From the NCBI GenBank assembly GCA_038063175.1, contig JBBTVP010000027.1, positions 1 through 9,411 of the forward strand: a stretch of 9,411 nt of DNA, read 5' to 3'. The notes under the pieces were generated by a model. It was not told the origin of the DNA, searched no databases, and saw only the letters and a list, made by a program, of their open reading frames with translations. Both the position numbers and the translations under genes were made by a program. This document shows positions 1-4,466 of the stretch, piece after piece; the stretch's first letter is position 1; each line of letters starts with the position of its first letter. The DNA comes from JBBTVP01 sp038063175 (GTDB taxonomy: Bacteria; Patescibacteriota; Minisyncoccia; UBA6257; 1-14-0-10-40-38).

Positions 1-1034
1 TCCTCGGGACGTGGGGCTTGCCCTTTACGTCCTTTTCCATCTTTTACAAACGCAGCGAGGTTAATGGATCCCAGGTTACAGTTGTCGTAGTGGTGGAGGA
101 ATTGTTCGCCACACGGGTTTGAGCAGTCGATGGGACCAAGGCCCGGGAGTGGGTTCGTGCGGTTCACCTCGTCGATAAAGACAATGCCTGGTTCGCCGTT
201 CAGCCATGCGTAATTCACGAGCTCGTCGAAGATTTGTTTCGCGGTAATGGTGATGGGTTCTGCACCAACCACTGATCCGTTCTTTGCGCGGATCACTTTC
301 TGCGGACGCATTCGTTTTCCGTTCCACGTGCACCACCAATCTGAATGTGGCCGTTCGGTCAACGCCCGCATGAATTCGTCGGTTACTTTAATCGAGATGT
401 TGAAGTTCCGAATTTCTCCCTCAACTTCTTTCGAACGGATGAAATCCAAAACATCCGGGTGATCTACCTGCATCATCGCCATGTTTGCGCCGTGGCGACC
501 CTGCTGCTTAATCACCGAAAACGATTCATTGTAGACTTTGAGAAATGAAACAGGGCCCGAAGCGACACCGTTTGATTTTTTGGTTGGCGTCATCGCGGGC
601 CTAAGGTGCGAGAAGTCGAAGCCAAGACCGGATCCTGCTTGCTGGAGGAGCGCGGCGTCTTTCAGAGTTCCAAAAATGCTCTCCATGGAGTCCATCACCG
701 GGAGTACGATGCAGTTTGCGATGAGCGGTGTCGGTCCACCCGCATTCGTCATGGTTCTTCCGGCGGGTGTGTACTCACGTTTTGAAAGAATTTCGAAAAA
801 TTCCCTCTCGGTTTTCTCAATAAACGCTTTTTCTTTTCCGTAGCGGGTTTCAACGGCGGCAAGTGCCTTTGAAACGCGGTGGAACATCTCTGCGGGAGTC
901 TCCTGCGATCCGTCGTCTCGTTTCAAAAGGTACCGCTTCCGCATCATTTTCAATGCGTTCTCTGAAAAGAGGGCGTTCACTTGGTTGTCGACTGCTTTTT
1001 TTGTGTTTACCTCTCGCGTGTGAGTCTGCCGCAT
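1..1034 (-). CDS. nrdJ: Class II (adenosylcobalamin-dependent) ribonucleotide reductase, N-terminal part
   Basis: Reduces ribonucleotides to deoxyribonucleotides in the cytoplasm using a B12-derived radical. The frame is open from the ATG at 1034 to the left edge, so about 344 N-terminal residues are visible and the C-terminus is missing. Motifs seen: TPAGRT (from residue 89), NCIVLPVMDSME with C108, GSGLGFDFSHLRP (about 134-146), NESFSVIKQQGRHGANMAMM (169-188), and SNPCGEQ followed by NCNLGSINL. By family knowledge, C108 and C319 match the redox cysteine pair, C308 the thiyl-radical cysteine, and N306 and E310 the flanking catalytic residues; the 11-residue spacing C308 to C319 fits class II enzymes. 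No N-terminal ATP-cone is evident and no intein interrupts the visible part. The ATG has no Shine-Dalgarno site. It is the only ATG between the upstream in-frame stop (1095-1097) and the conserved core, so the start is plausible but not proven. Confidence 0.95.
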   Translation of the reverse strand, partial: MRQTHTREVNTKKAVDNQVNALFSENALKMMRKRYLLKRDDGSQETPAEMFHRVSKALAAVETRYGKEKAFIEKTEREFFEILSKREYTPAGRTMTNAGGPTPLIANCIVLPVMDSMESIFGTLKDAALLQQAGSGLGFDFSHLRPAMTPTKKSNGVASGPVSFLKVYNESFSVIKQQGRHGANMAMMQVDHPDVLDFIRSKEVEGEIRNFNISIKVTDEFMRALTERPHSDWWCTWNGKRMRPQKVIRAKNGSVVGAEPITITAKQIFDELVNYAWLNGEPGIVFIDEVNRTNPLPGLGPIDCSNPCGEQFLHHYDNCNLGSINLAAFVKDGKGRKGQAPRPE

Positions 1035-1127
1035 TGAATTTATTTTTAGAAAAAGTCGGTGAATGGGTAATGAGGACTCCGAGACTTTAGCTTTTCAATT
1101 TTACTCCTCGTAACCCGGAAGCGCTAC

Positions 1128-1136
1128 TGTGGATAA
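1128..1136 (-). promoter_or_regulatory. DnaA-box-like site upstream of nrdJ
   Basis: The minus strand reads TTATCCACA, a perfect match to the bacterial DnaA box consensus, about 94 nt upstream of the nrdJ start. DnaA is known to bind upstream of ribonucleotide reductase genes in E. coli, so a regulatory site is reasonable here. A single 9-mer can occur by chance, and binding is inferred. Confidence 0.45.
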
Positions 1137-1270
1137 CGCGGGGAAAAGACAAAAAATTGCCCGTGTGACCTAGTATTGGCTGTATTTAACATTCCCTAAG
1201 ATAAAAACCTAAAAAAGAGCTTTAAAAGCGGACTTTACGGGAAAAGGAAATTAGAAACTTCTTAATGGGG

Positions 1271-1342
1271 TGCCGCGGGTCAGAATCGAACTGACGACTC
1301 CTCGCTCTTCAGGCGAGAGCTCTACCACTGAGCTACCGCGGC
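1271..1342 (-). tRNA. tRNA-Phe (GAA)
   Basis: A complete 72-nt cloverleaf: 7-bp acceptor GCCGCGG/CCGCGGC, D-stem GCTC/GAGC with a short AGTGGTA loop, anticodon stem CTCGC/GCGAG with loop CTGAAGA (anticodon GAA), a five-base variable loop, T-stem GTCAG/CTGAC with loop TTCGATT, and discriminator A. CCA is not encoded (CCC follows), so it must be added after transcription. Position 37 is G, where bacterial tRNA-Phe normally has A. The 5' end overlaps the last 21 nt of the endonuclease frame that lies upstream on the same strand. Confidence 0.95.
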
Positions 1343-2026
1343 ATAGATTTTCTTTCGATCAGGATGCAGATTTTCGTCGAACGCGAAAGCGGATTTGATT
1401 TTATGATATTTTCGACTCAAAAACAAGAGATCGGGGCGGTAATACATACTTCGTACTAACGTTCGAGTGTCTCGTTTCGTGTACCGGATTTCAAAGACGC
1501 CATCACCTCTACGTATGAATCCTTTAACGCCAAACTGTTTCTGTAGTGAAAGGCGGAACCAGTCAAGGAATATTTGGCTTGCTGAAGCAAAGCTTATAAT
1601 ATAGCCAAATGCTTTCGGCCATCGTTTATCCCAAAATGTGTAGAATGAACCATCCCCATCAAACACGCCTCGTAAAAAATCAGGGAAATGCTTTTTGGGG
1701 ACATCTACTCGTTGAATAGTCTTTGATTTTGTGGTCGTGATGTCAATGGTATGAAGGTAATTCCAAAAAGTTTTGTCTCCGATAGTAATGCAATAATATT
1801 TCTTTTCTTTTTCACCGCCTCGTGCATATCGACCGATGCGGTTTTGCACACCGAGCGCCTTCTTGAGGTTTTCTAACATTTCTAAATCTTTCGAACTAAA
1901 CCAAATTTTCTTACCGTTTTTATTCAAACAGCCGTCAGTAGCAATTAGCCCGATCGCGTACGCAAAATTGCTAGACCAGGCAATTTTAACCTTACGTTTC
2001 AATTGCCCGCCTCGCTGTCGCTTCAT
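1322..2026 (-). CDS. LAGLIDADG homing endonuclease, free-standing
   Basis: A 234-residue DNA endonuclease of the type that spreads its own gene by cutting an allele that lacks it. Two LAGLIDADG helices are visible: FAYAIGLIATDG (21-32, catalytic D31) and FLRGVFDGDGSF (117-128, catalytic D125). Two motifs in about 230 residues fits a single-chain enzyme; the form resembles the LAGLIDADG_3 group. Both catalytic acids are present, so the protein looks intact. The last six residues (AAVAQW) and the TAG stop are encoded by the 5' part of tRNA-Phe. No intron or intein surrounds it: the tRNA is complete and no host exons are interrupted. The gene is visibly AT-richer than its neighbours, suggesting recent arrival. 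No Shine-Dalgarno site sits at a normal distance; an extended -10 ends 6 nt before the ATG, suggesting a leaderless message. An alternative role as a domesticated regulator cannot be excluded. Confidence 0.88.
   Translation of the reverse strand: MKRQRGGQLKRKVKIAWSSNFAYAIGLIATDGCLNKNGKKIWFSSKDLEMLENLKKALGVQNRIGRYARGGEKEKKYYCITIGDKTFWNYLHTIDITTTKSKTIQRVDVPKKHFPDFLRGVFDGDGSFYTFWDKRWPKAFGYIISFASASQIFLDWFRLSLQKQFGVKGFIRRGDGVFEIRYTKRDTRTLVRSMYYRPDLLFLSRKYHKIKSAFAFDENLHPDRKKIYAAVAQW
1398..1426 (-). promoter_or_regulatory. Candidate sigma70-type promoter for tRNA-Phe inside the endonuclease gene
   Basis: On the minus strand TTGTTT, a 17-nt spacer and TAAAAT lie in the 3' part of the endonuclease frame and would start RNA about 48 nt before the tRNA. 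The -10 matches 5/6 and the -35 only 3/6. If real, tRNA-Phe does not depend on read-through from the endonuclease gene. Confidence 0.35.
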
Positions 2027-2032
2027 CTTCTT

Positions 2033-2041
2033 ATTCTACCA
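2033..2041 (-). promoter_or_regulatory. Extended -10 promoter, probably leaderless, for the endonuclease gene
   Basis: The minus strand reads TGGTAGAAT: a TGn extension followed by TAGAAT (5/6 to TATAAT). Only 6 nt separate it from the ATG at 2026, so transcription would begin at or next to the start codon. No good -35 is visible, as is allowed for extended -10 promoters. Confidence 0.4.
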
Positions 2042-2048
2042 CTCCTAC

Positions 2049-2077
2049 TTCACTTTTTTTTGTTTCTCCCGTATTCT
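2049..2077 (+). promoter_or_regulatory. Candidate promoter for tRNA-His
   Basis: TTCACT at 2049-2054, a 17-nt T-rich spacer and TATTCT at 2072-2077, each 4/6 to consensus. The predicted start falls about 10 nt before the tRNA 5' end, a normal position for a tRNA gene. It lies back to back with the endonuclease promoter. Confidence 0.4.
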
Positions 2078-2093
2078 TGTTTCGGAAGTGCAT

Positions 2094-2165
2094 GGTACCC
2101 GTAGTTCAATGGCAGAACGCCGCTCTGTGGCAGCGGTCACGTGGGTTCGATTCCCATCGGGTACC
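2094..2165 (+). tRNA. tRNA-His (GTG)
   Basis: A full cloverleaf with acceptor GTACCCG/CGGGTAC plus an extra 5' G (position -1, base 2094) opposite C73, the hallmark of tRNA-His. The D-stem is GTTC/GAAC, the anticodon stem CCGCT/AGCGG with loop CTGTGGC (anticodon GTG), the variable loop has four bases, and the T-stem is GTGGG/CCCAT with loop TTCGATT. CCA is not fully encoded; CA follows C73. It is divergent from the endonuclease/tRNA-Phe unit and is followed at once by a strong hairpin terminator. Confidence 0.95.
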
Positions 2166-2203
2166 CAACATATAAAAACCCCGTACGGGGTTTTTATATG
2201 TTG
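2166..2203. terminator. Perfect palindromic terminator after tRNA-His
   Basis: A 38-bp perfect palindrome: 17-bp arms around the tetranucleotide GTAC. The arm contains a run of A, then CCCC, then the mirror GGGG and TTTTT, so it can end transcription in either direction. It starts one base after the tRNA. Confidence 0.85.
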
Positions 2204-2227
2204 TCCCGAGCGAAGCGAGGGACAACA
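2199..2227. repeat. Hairpin with GAGCGAAGCGAG core
   Basis: TGTTGTCCC (2199-2207) and GGGACAACA (2219-2227) form a 9-bp stem with an 11-nt loop GAGCGAAGCGA. Its first five bases overlap the 3' arm of the preceding terminator, so the two hairpins exclude each other. From general knowledge, CCGAGCGAAGCGAGG-type hairpins recur in several bacterial genomes and give spurious peptides containing PERSEG; the plus-strand frame here reads CPERSEGQH. Confidence 0.6.
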
Positions 2228-2236
2228 CTGTGTTTT

Positions 2237-2269
2237 AAAAAAAGAAGCCGCACAGATATCTGCGCGGCT
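2237..2269 (-). terminator. Rho-independent terminator of the 72-residue gene
   Basis: On the minus strand a GC-rich stem (2246-2269, arms AGCCGCGCAG/CTGTGCGGCT, loop ATAT) is followed by TCTTTTTTT. One pair is a G-U wobble in minus-strand RNA but an A-C mismatch in plus-strand RNA, which shows that the minus strand is the functional direction. It lies about 19 nt after the stop codon. Confidence 0.85.
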
Positions 2270-2287
2270 ATCGAGAGGGATGTCCCT

Positions 2288-2506
2288 CTACTTCTCATGG
2301 AATTGTCTTCGAGGCGGCGGAGGGTTGAACATGACGATGTCCGGATGATCGGGATGCCGGCCAATAGGAAGGATCGGTTCGCGATTCTTCTTTTTGGCAA
2401 ACGGCCCGAAGCCGAAAATCGCAAAGAGTTTCCGCCCGTAGTACCCGAAGAGTTCTCCCAGGAGACGCAGAAGGGCTTTCAGGCCACCTTTCACGTCGTC
2501 GTTCAT
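2288..2506 (-). CDS. Hypothetical small protein, 72 residues
   Basis: Not recognised. The ATG at 2506 is preceded by GGAG with a 7-nt gap, and a near-consensus promoter and a strong terminator bracket the gene, so it is very likely expressed on its own. The protein begins with MNDDVKGG, then has an amphipathic or hydrophobic stretch (about 9-37) rich in L, F, G and Y, a basic patch KKKNR (38-42), and a proline-rich, basic tail with HPDHPD and NPPPPRR. The hydrophobic stretch is interrupted by charged residues, so it looks more like a membrane-associated helix than a clean transmembrane span. A longer reading from a start at 2563 is less likely because the promoter -35 box lies within it. A short perfect hairpin (2274-2289) overlaps the stop codon. 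Function unknown. Confidence 0.7.
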   Translation of the reverse strand: MNDDVKGGLKALLRLLGELFGYYGRKLFAIFGFGPFAKKKNREPILPIGRHPDHPDIVMFNPPPPRRQFHEK

Positions 2507-2534
2507 TCGATGTCTCCGGTAGAGGCTACGCATG

Positions 2535-2563
2535 TATATAACACCGATATGAATGCATGTCAA
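2535..2563 (-). promoter_or_regulatory. Sigma70-type promoter of the 72-residue gene
   Basis: The minus strand shows TTGACA (2558-2563, perfect -35), a 17-nt spacer and TATATA (2535-2540, 4/6 -10). Predicted transcription starts about 22 nt before the ATG, leaving room for the GGAG ribosome site. This is the clearest promoter in the window. Confidence 0.7.
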
Positions 2564-2601
2564 TCTTTCGCGAGGCAGGTTCTAATTTCCTGCGCTAGGC
2601 G

Positions 2602-2665
2602 ACCCAACATATACAAACCCTTTTGTGGGAGTTTGGTGTTTTGCCCAGAGTATAGCGATGGGCAA
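2602..2665. repeat. Diverged copy of the tRNA-His downstream two-hairpin module
   Basis: It starts with ACCCAACATATA, identical to the 12 bases from the end of tRNA-His into its terminator. It then has a first hairpin (CAAACCC 2614-2620 with GGG-A-GTTTG 2627-2635) and a second one (TTGCCC 2641-2646, GGGCAA 2660-2665). Order, spacing and arm composition follow the module at 2163-2227, with many substitutions. The plus-strand reading CPEYSDGQH mirrors CPERSEGQH in the first copy. Confidence 0.5.
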
Positions 2666-2682
2666 CATAATCTCCCTAAGTA

Positions 2683-2717
2683 ATAAAGACGAAACCCGCA
2701 GAATAGCTTCTGCGGGT
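2683..2717 (-). terminator. Terminator hairpin of the 98-residue gene
   Basis: A perfect 10-bp stem ACCCGCAGAA/TTCTGCGGGT (2694-2717) with a 4-nt loop begins one base after the stop codon of the minus-strand gene. The following minus-strand sequence TTTCGTCTTTATT is only moderately T-rich, so termination may be partial. Confidence 0.6.
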
Positions 2718-2718
2718 G

Positions 2719-3015
2719 TCATAGGGTTCCATCGGACTCGACGGAAAGCGTTCGTAAGTTCCCATAGGTTAAAACCGTTTTCGGGATTACGATGCGAATA
2801 CTACAGACAGGGCACGTGATAAGTCCGTGCGATTCTTTCTCGCGTCCTACGCGGAAGAAGTACAGGGGGTTACTGCACTCCTCATGGATACCGACTTCGT
2901 GGCGCAGGGGTTCAGTGGGGGTGAGTGGAGGTTTTGGGTTTCGCTCCCAAAACCTGCGAGGAGGAAAATCGGCAAGGGTCATTACGCCTTTCCGAAGTAC
3001 GATTGATGCAAACAC
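2719..3015 (-). CDS. Hypothetical 98-residue protein with CPVC motif
   Basis: Not recognised. The GTG at 3015 is chosen because AAGAGAGG lies 6 nt upstream; the internal ATG at 2982 has a weaker site at a short distance. The protein is soluble-looking and basic, with a proline-rich segment (RNPKPPLTPTEP, 25-36), then HEVGIHEEC (39-47), YFFRVGREKESHGLITC (52-68) and CPVC (68-71). C47, C68, C71 and nearby H39, H44 and H63 could bind one metal, as in small zinc-ribbon proteins, but a full four-ligand pattern is not certain. It lies 66 nt after the surface operon on the same strand and ends in its own hairpin. Function unknown; nucleic-acid binding is only a guess from the basic, zinc-finger-like look. 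Confidence 0.65.
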   Translation of the reverse strand: MFASIVLRKGVMTLADFPPRRFWERNPKPPLTPTEPLRHEVGIHEECSNPLYFFRVGREKESHGLITCPVCSIRIVIPKTVLTYGNLRTLSVESDGTL

Positions 3016-3049
3016 GAGTTACCTCTCTTCGTGTAAGGTGCCATCGGTG

Positions 3050-3077
3050 AGACTACCTGGAACAGAGAAGAAGTCAA
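3050..3077 (-). promoter_or_regulatory. Weak candidate promoter for the 98-residue gene
   Basis: TTGACT (5/6) at 3072-3077, a 16-nt spacer and TAGTCT (3/6) at 3050-3055 lie in the gap before the gene. The -35 is good and the -10 poor. Read-through from the upstream operon is the alternative. Confidence 0.3.
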
Positions 3078-3081
3078 TTTT

Positions 3082-4458
3082 CTAGAAGAAAAGCGGCGGG
3101 ATCTCGATGCGCTTGAATTGGACTGCGGTGGCTTGGCAAATCTTAACATCAGATGCGCCAGTATCATCGGTCACGGTTACCTCTGCTCTCTTATTGCCAT
3201 TTGAAGAGTAGGTTACCAAGACTTGACCTACGTCTCCCGCAAATGAAGGCGACGCATCCACATCAAGGAAATTCCAGCTGAAAATGTAAGGGGATTGCCC
3301 TCCGAGCACGCTTCCGAACCAGGTAATTTCGAAATTCGCGCCCGGGGAACCGGTGCAGGAGGCGGCGAGCGAGGGAGTACTGCAGGTGCAGGAACCTCCT
3401 GCGTCAACCCCGCATACCTGTCCTGCGATCGGGCACGAACCAAGGCAGGAAGGAGCAACTGCACTTCCACAAGAAGGGAGGTCGTCGTCCGCGATCACGA
3501 CCGTGGCGTTCCCCAATCCAGACACGTTGTAGCTTCCCGGATCCAGGGAGAGCACAACGGTTTCATCGCCTTCTGGTGTCAGGTCCTGTTTGGGGTCAAT
3601 GATGATGTTCACCAATGGAGCGTTTGGAGGAATCGTTACTATGTTTGGGATGGATTGGTAGTCAATGTCGTTTGTGGCCTGACCAGATATTGTGAAATTT
3701 ACTGTGAGAGGGGTTCCTACTACGGGAGATCGCGTGATGGTGAAGGTACCATCATCCGAATTAAACTCGGAAGCGCTCGGATCAGTGGCAGCAATCGAGA
3801 CGTCGGGAGATCCCGAGACAGTGCCGAAGTTAACTTCTGGAAAAGGAGGGTTCGGCGGTCCGAACTGGATCCATCCAAACTCATTAGACCACGCGAAGCC
3901 ATCAAGGTACGCATCTCCATTAAACCCTGCGGTGCCGGGCGTTGGCGAATTTTCAACAACAGCAACACCGTAGATGCCGCCTCCTGAAATATTTCCTCGC
4001 ATCTTAATCCACCCTTCGAACCCGCCATTATTTGGAACGGGAAGGGCCATGGCTTGCGCTATGCTCGTGATACGAGCCCACCCTTCAAGATTGTTACCGA
4101 TTCGTTCCACCCCGGTTCCAGTTCCTCCAGGAGGAAATGGTCCGGTAGGTTGAAATTCAATCCATCCAACATTGGGCGACCAGGCGAATTCAGTCACGCT
4201 GCCAGACGCAGGGATAATAACGCCGTAGGGAATCGCGCTTACATTCTGATTCGGGTTATCGTGCACCATGCTTATCCAGCCAAGACCTGTTGTGGTTTGA
4301 GCACCCGCAGGTCCTAAATTATCTTCAGTGGTACCTCCCCAGATCCACCCAAGTATTGGCGGAGTGATGTGAGAGCCTTCGGCAATGAATGCGCTAAATC
4401 CTCCCACGAAAAGAAAGGTGATGATAACGGCGGTGGCAGTAGTGCGAAAATTTCGCAT
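3082..4458 (-). CDS. Multidomain surface protein: GW repeats, Calx-beta, Cys-rich linker, PKD-like domain
   Basis: A 458-residue secreted or anchored protein. The N-terminus MRNFRTTATA plus a hydrophobic stretch (about 9-28) forms a signal peptide or anchor. Residues 36-200 hold repeated aromatic motifs (LGWIWGG, GLGWISM, FAWSPNVGWIEF, EGWARI, EGWIKM, FAWSNEFGWIQF), a style seen in Parcubacteria surface proteins. Residues 219-326 match a Calx-beta domain: VSIAATDPSASE, GTFTITR, LTVNFTISGQAT, EGDETVVLSL and a final DDD; such beta-sandwiches often bind calcium. Then comes a Cys-rich segment (330-362) and a PKD-like domain (about 365-445, with SPYIFSWNF and RAEVTVTDDTGASD). It is the last gene of the operon, starting 8 nt after the preceding stop; an in-frame TTG at 4482 would overlap that gene. 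Role inferred: cell-surface adhesion or attachment to a partner cell. Confidence 0.85.
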   Translation of the reverse strand: MRNFRTTATAVIITFLFVGGFSAFIAEGSHITPPILGWIWGGTTEDNLGPAGAQTTTGLGWISMVHDNPNQNVSAIPYGVIIPASGSVTEFAWSPNVGWIEFQPTGPFPPGGTGTGVERIGNNLEGWARITSIAQAMALPVPNNGGFEGWIKMRGNISGGGIYGVAVVENSPTPGTAGFNGDAYLDGFAWSNEFGWIQFGPPNPPFPEVNFGTVSGSPDVSIAATDPSASEFNSDDGTFTITRSPVVGTPLTVNFTISGQATNDIDYQSIPNIVTIPPNAPLVNIIIDPKQDLTPEGDETVVLSLDPGSYNVSGLGNATVVIADDDLPSCGSAVAPSCLGSCPIAGQVCGVDAGGSCTCSTPSLAASCTGSPGANFEITWFGSVLGGQSPYIFSWNFLDVDASPSFAGDVGQVLVTYSSNGNKRAEVTVTDDTGASDVKICQATAVQFKRIEIPPLFF

Positions 4459-4466
4459 ACGGTAGT

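Noticed and set aside
1187..1260. Terminator after tRNA-Phe
   Set aside because: Minus-strand T-tracts exist but the only stem (GCTT/AAGC) is too short to support a confident call.
1271..2165. A split tRNA or tRNA intron hosting the endonuclease
   Set aside because: Both tRNAs are complete and uninterrupted, and lie on opposite strands.
1836..2348. 170-codon plus-strand frame over the endonuclease start and tRNA-His
   Set aside because: Antisense to the endonuclease and crosses the tRNA and terminator; no ribosome site or family resemblance.
2194..2424. 76-codon minus-strand frame overlapping the 72-residue gene
   Set aside because: Runs through the terminator and the GAGCGAAGCGAG hairpin; the other frame has promoter, ribosome site and terminator.
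2141..2683. 180-codon plus-strand open frame starting inside tRNA-His
   Set aside because: It begins in the tRNA, runs through the palindromic terminator and both hairpins, and is antisense to the well-supported 72-residue gene; its content reflects repeat translation.
3295..3987. 230-codon plus-strand frame
   Set aside because: Lies fully antisense to the multidomain surface protein, whose domains are recognisable; composition typical of an antisense shadow.
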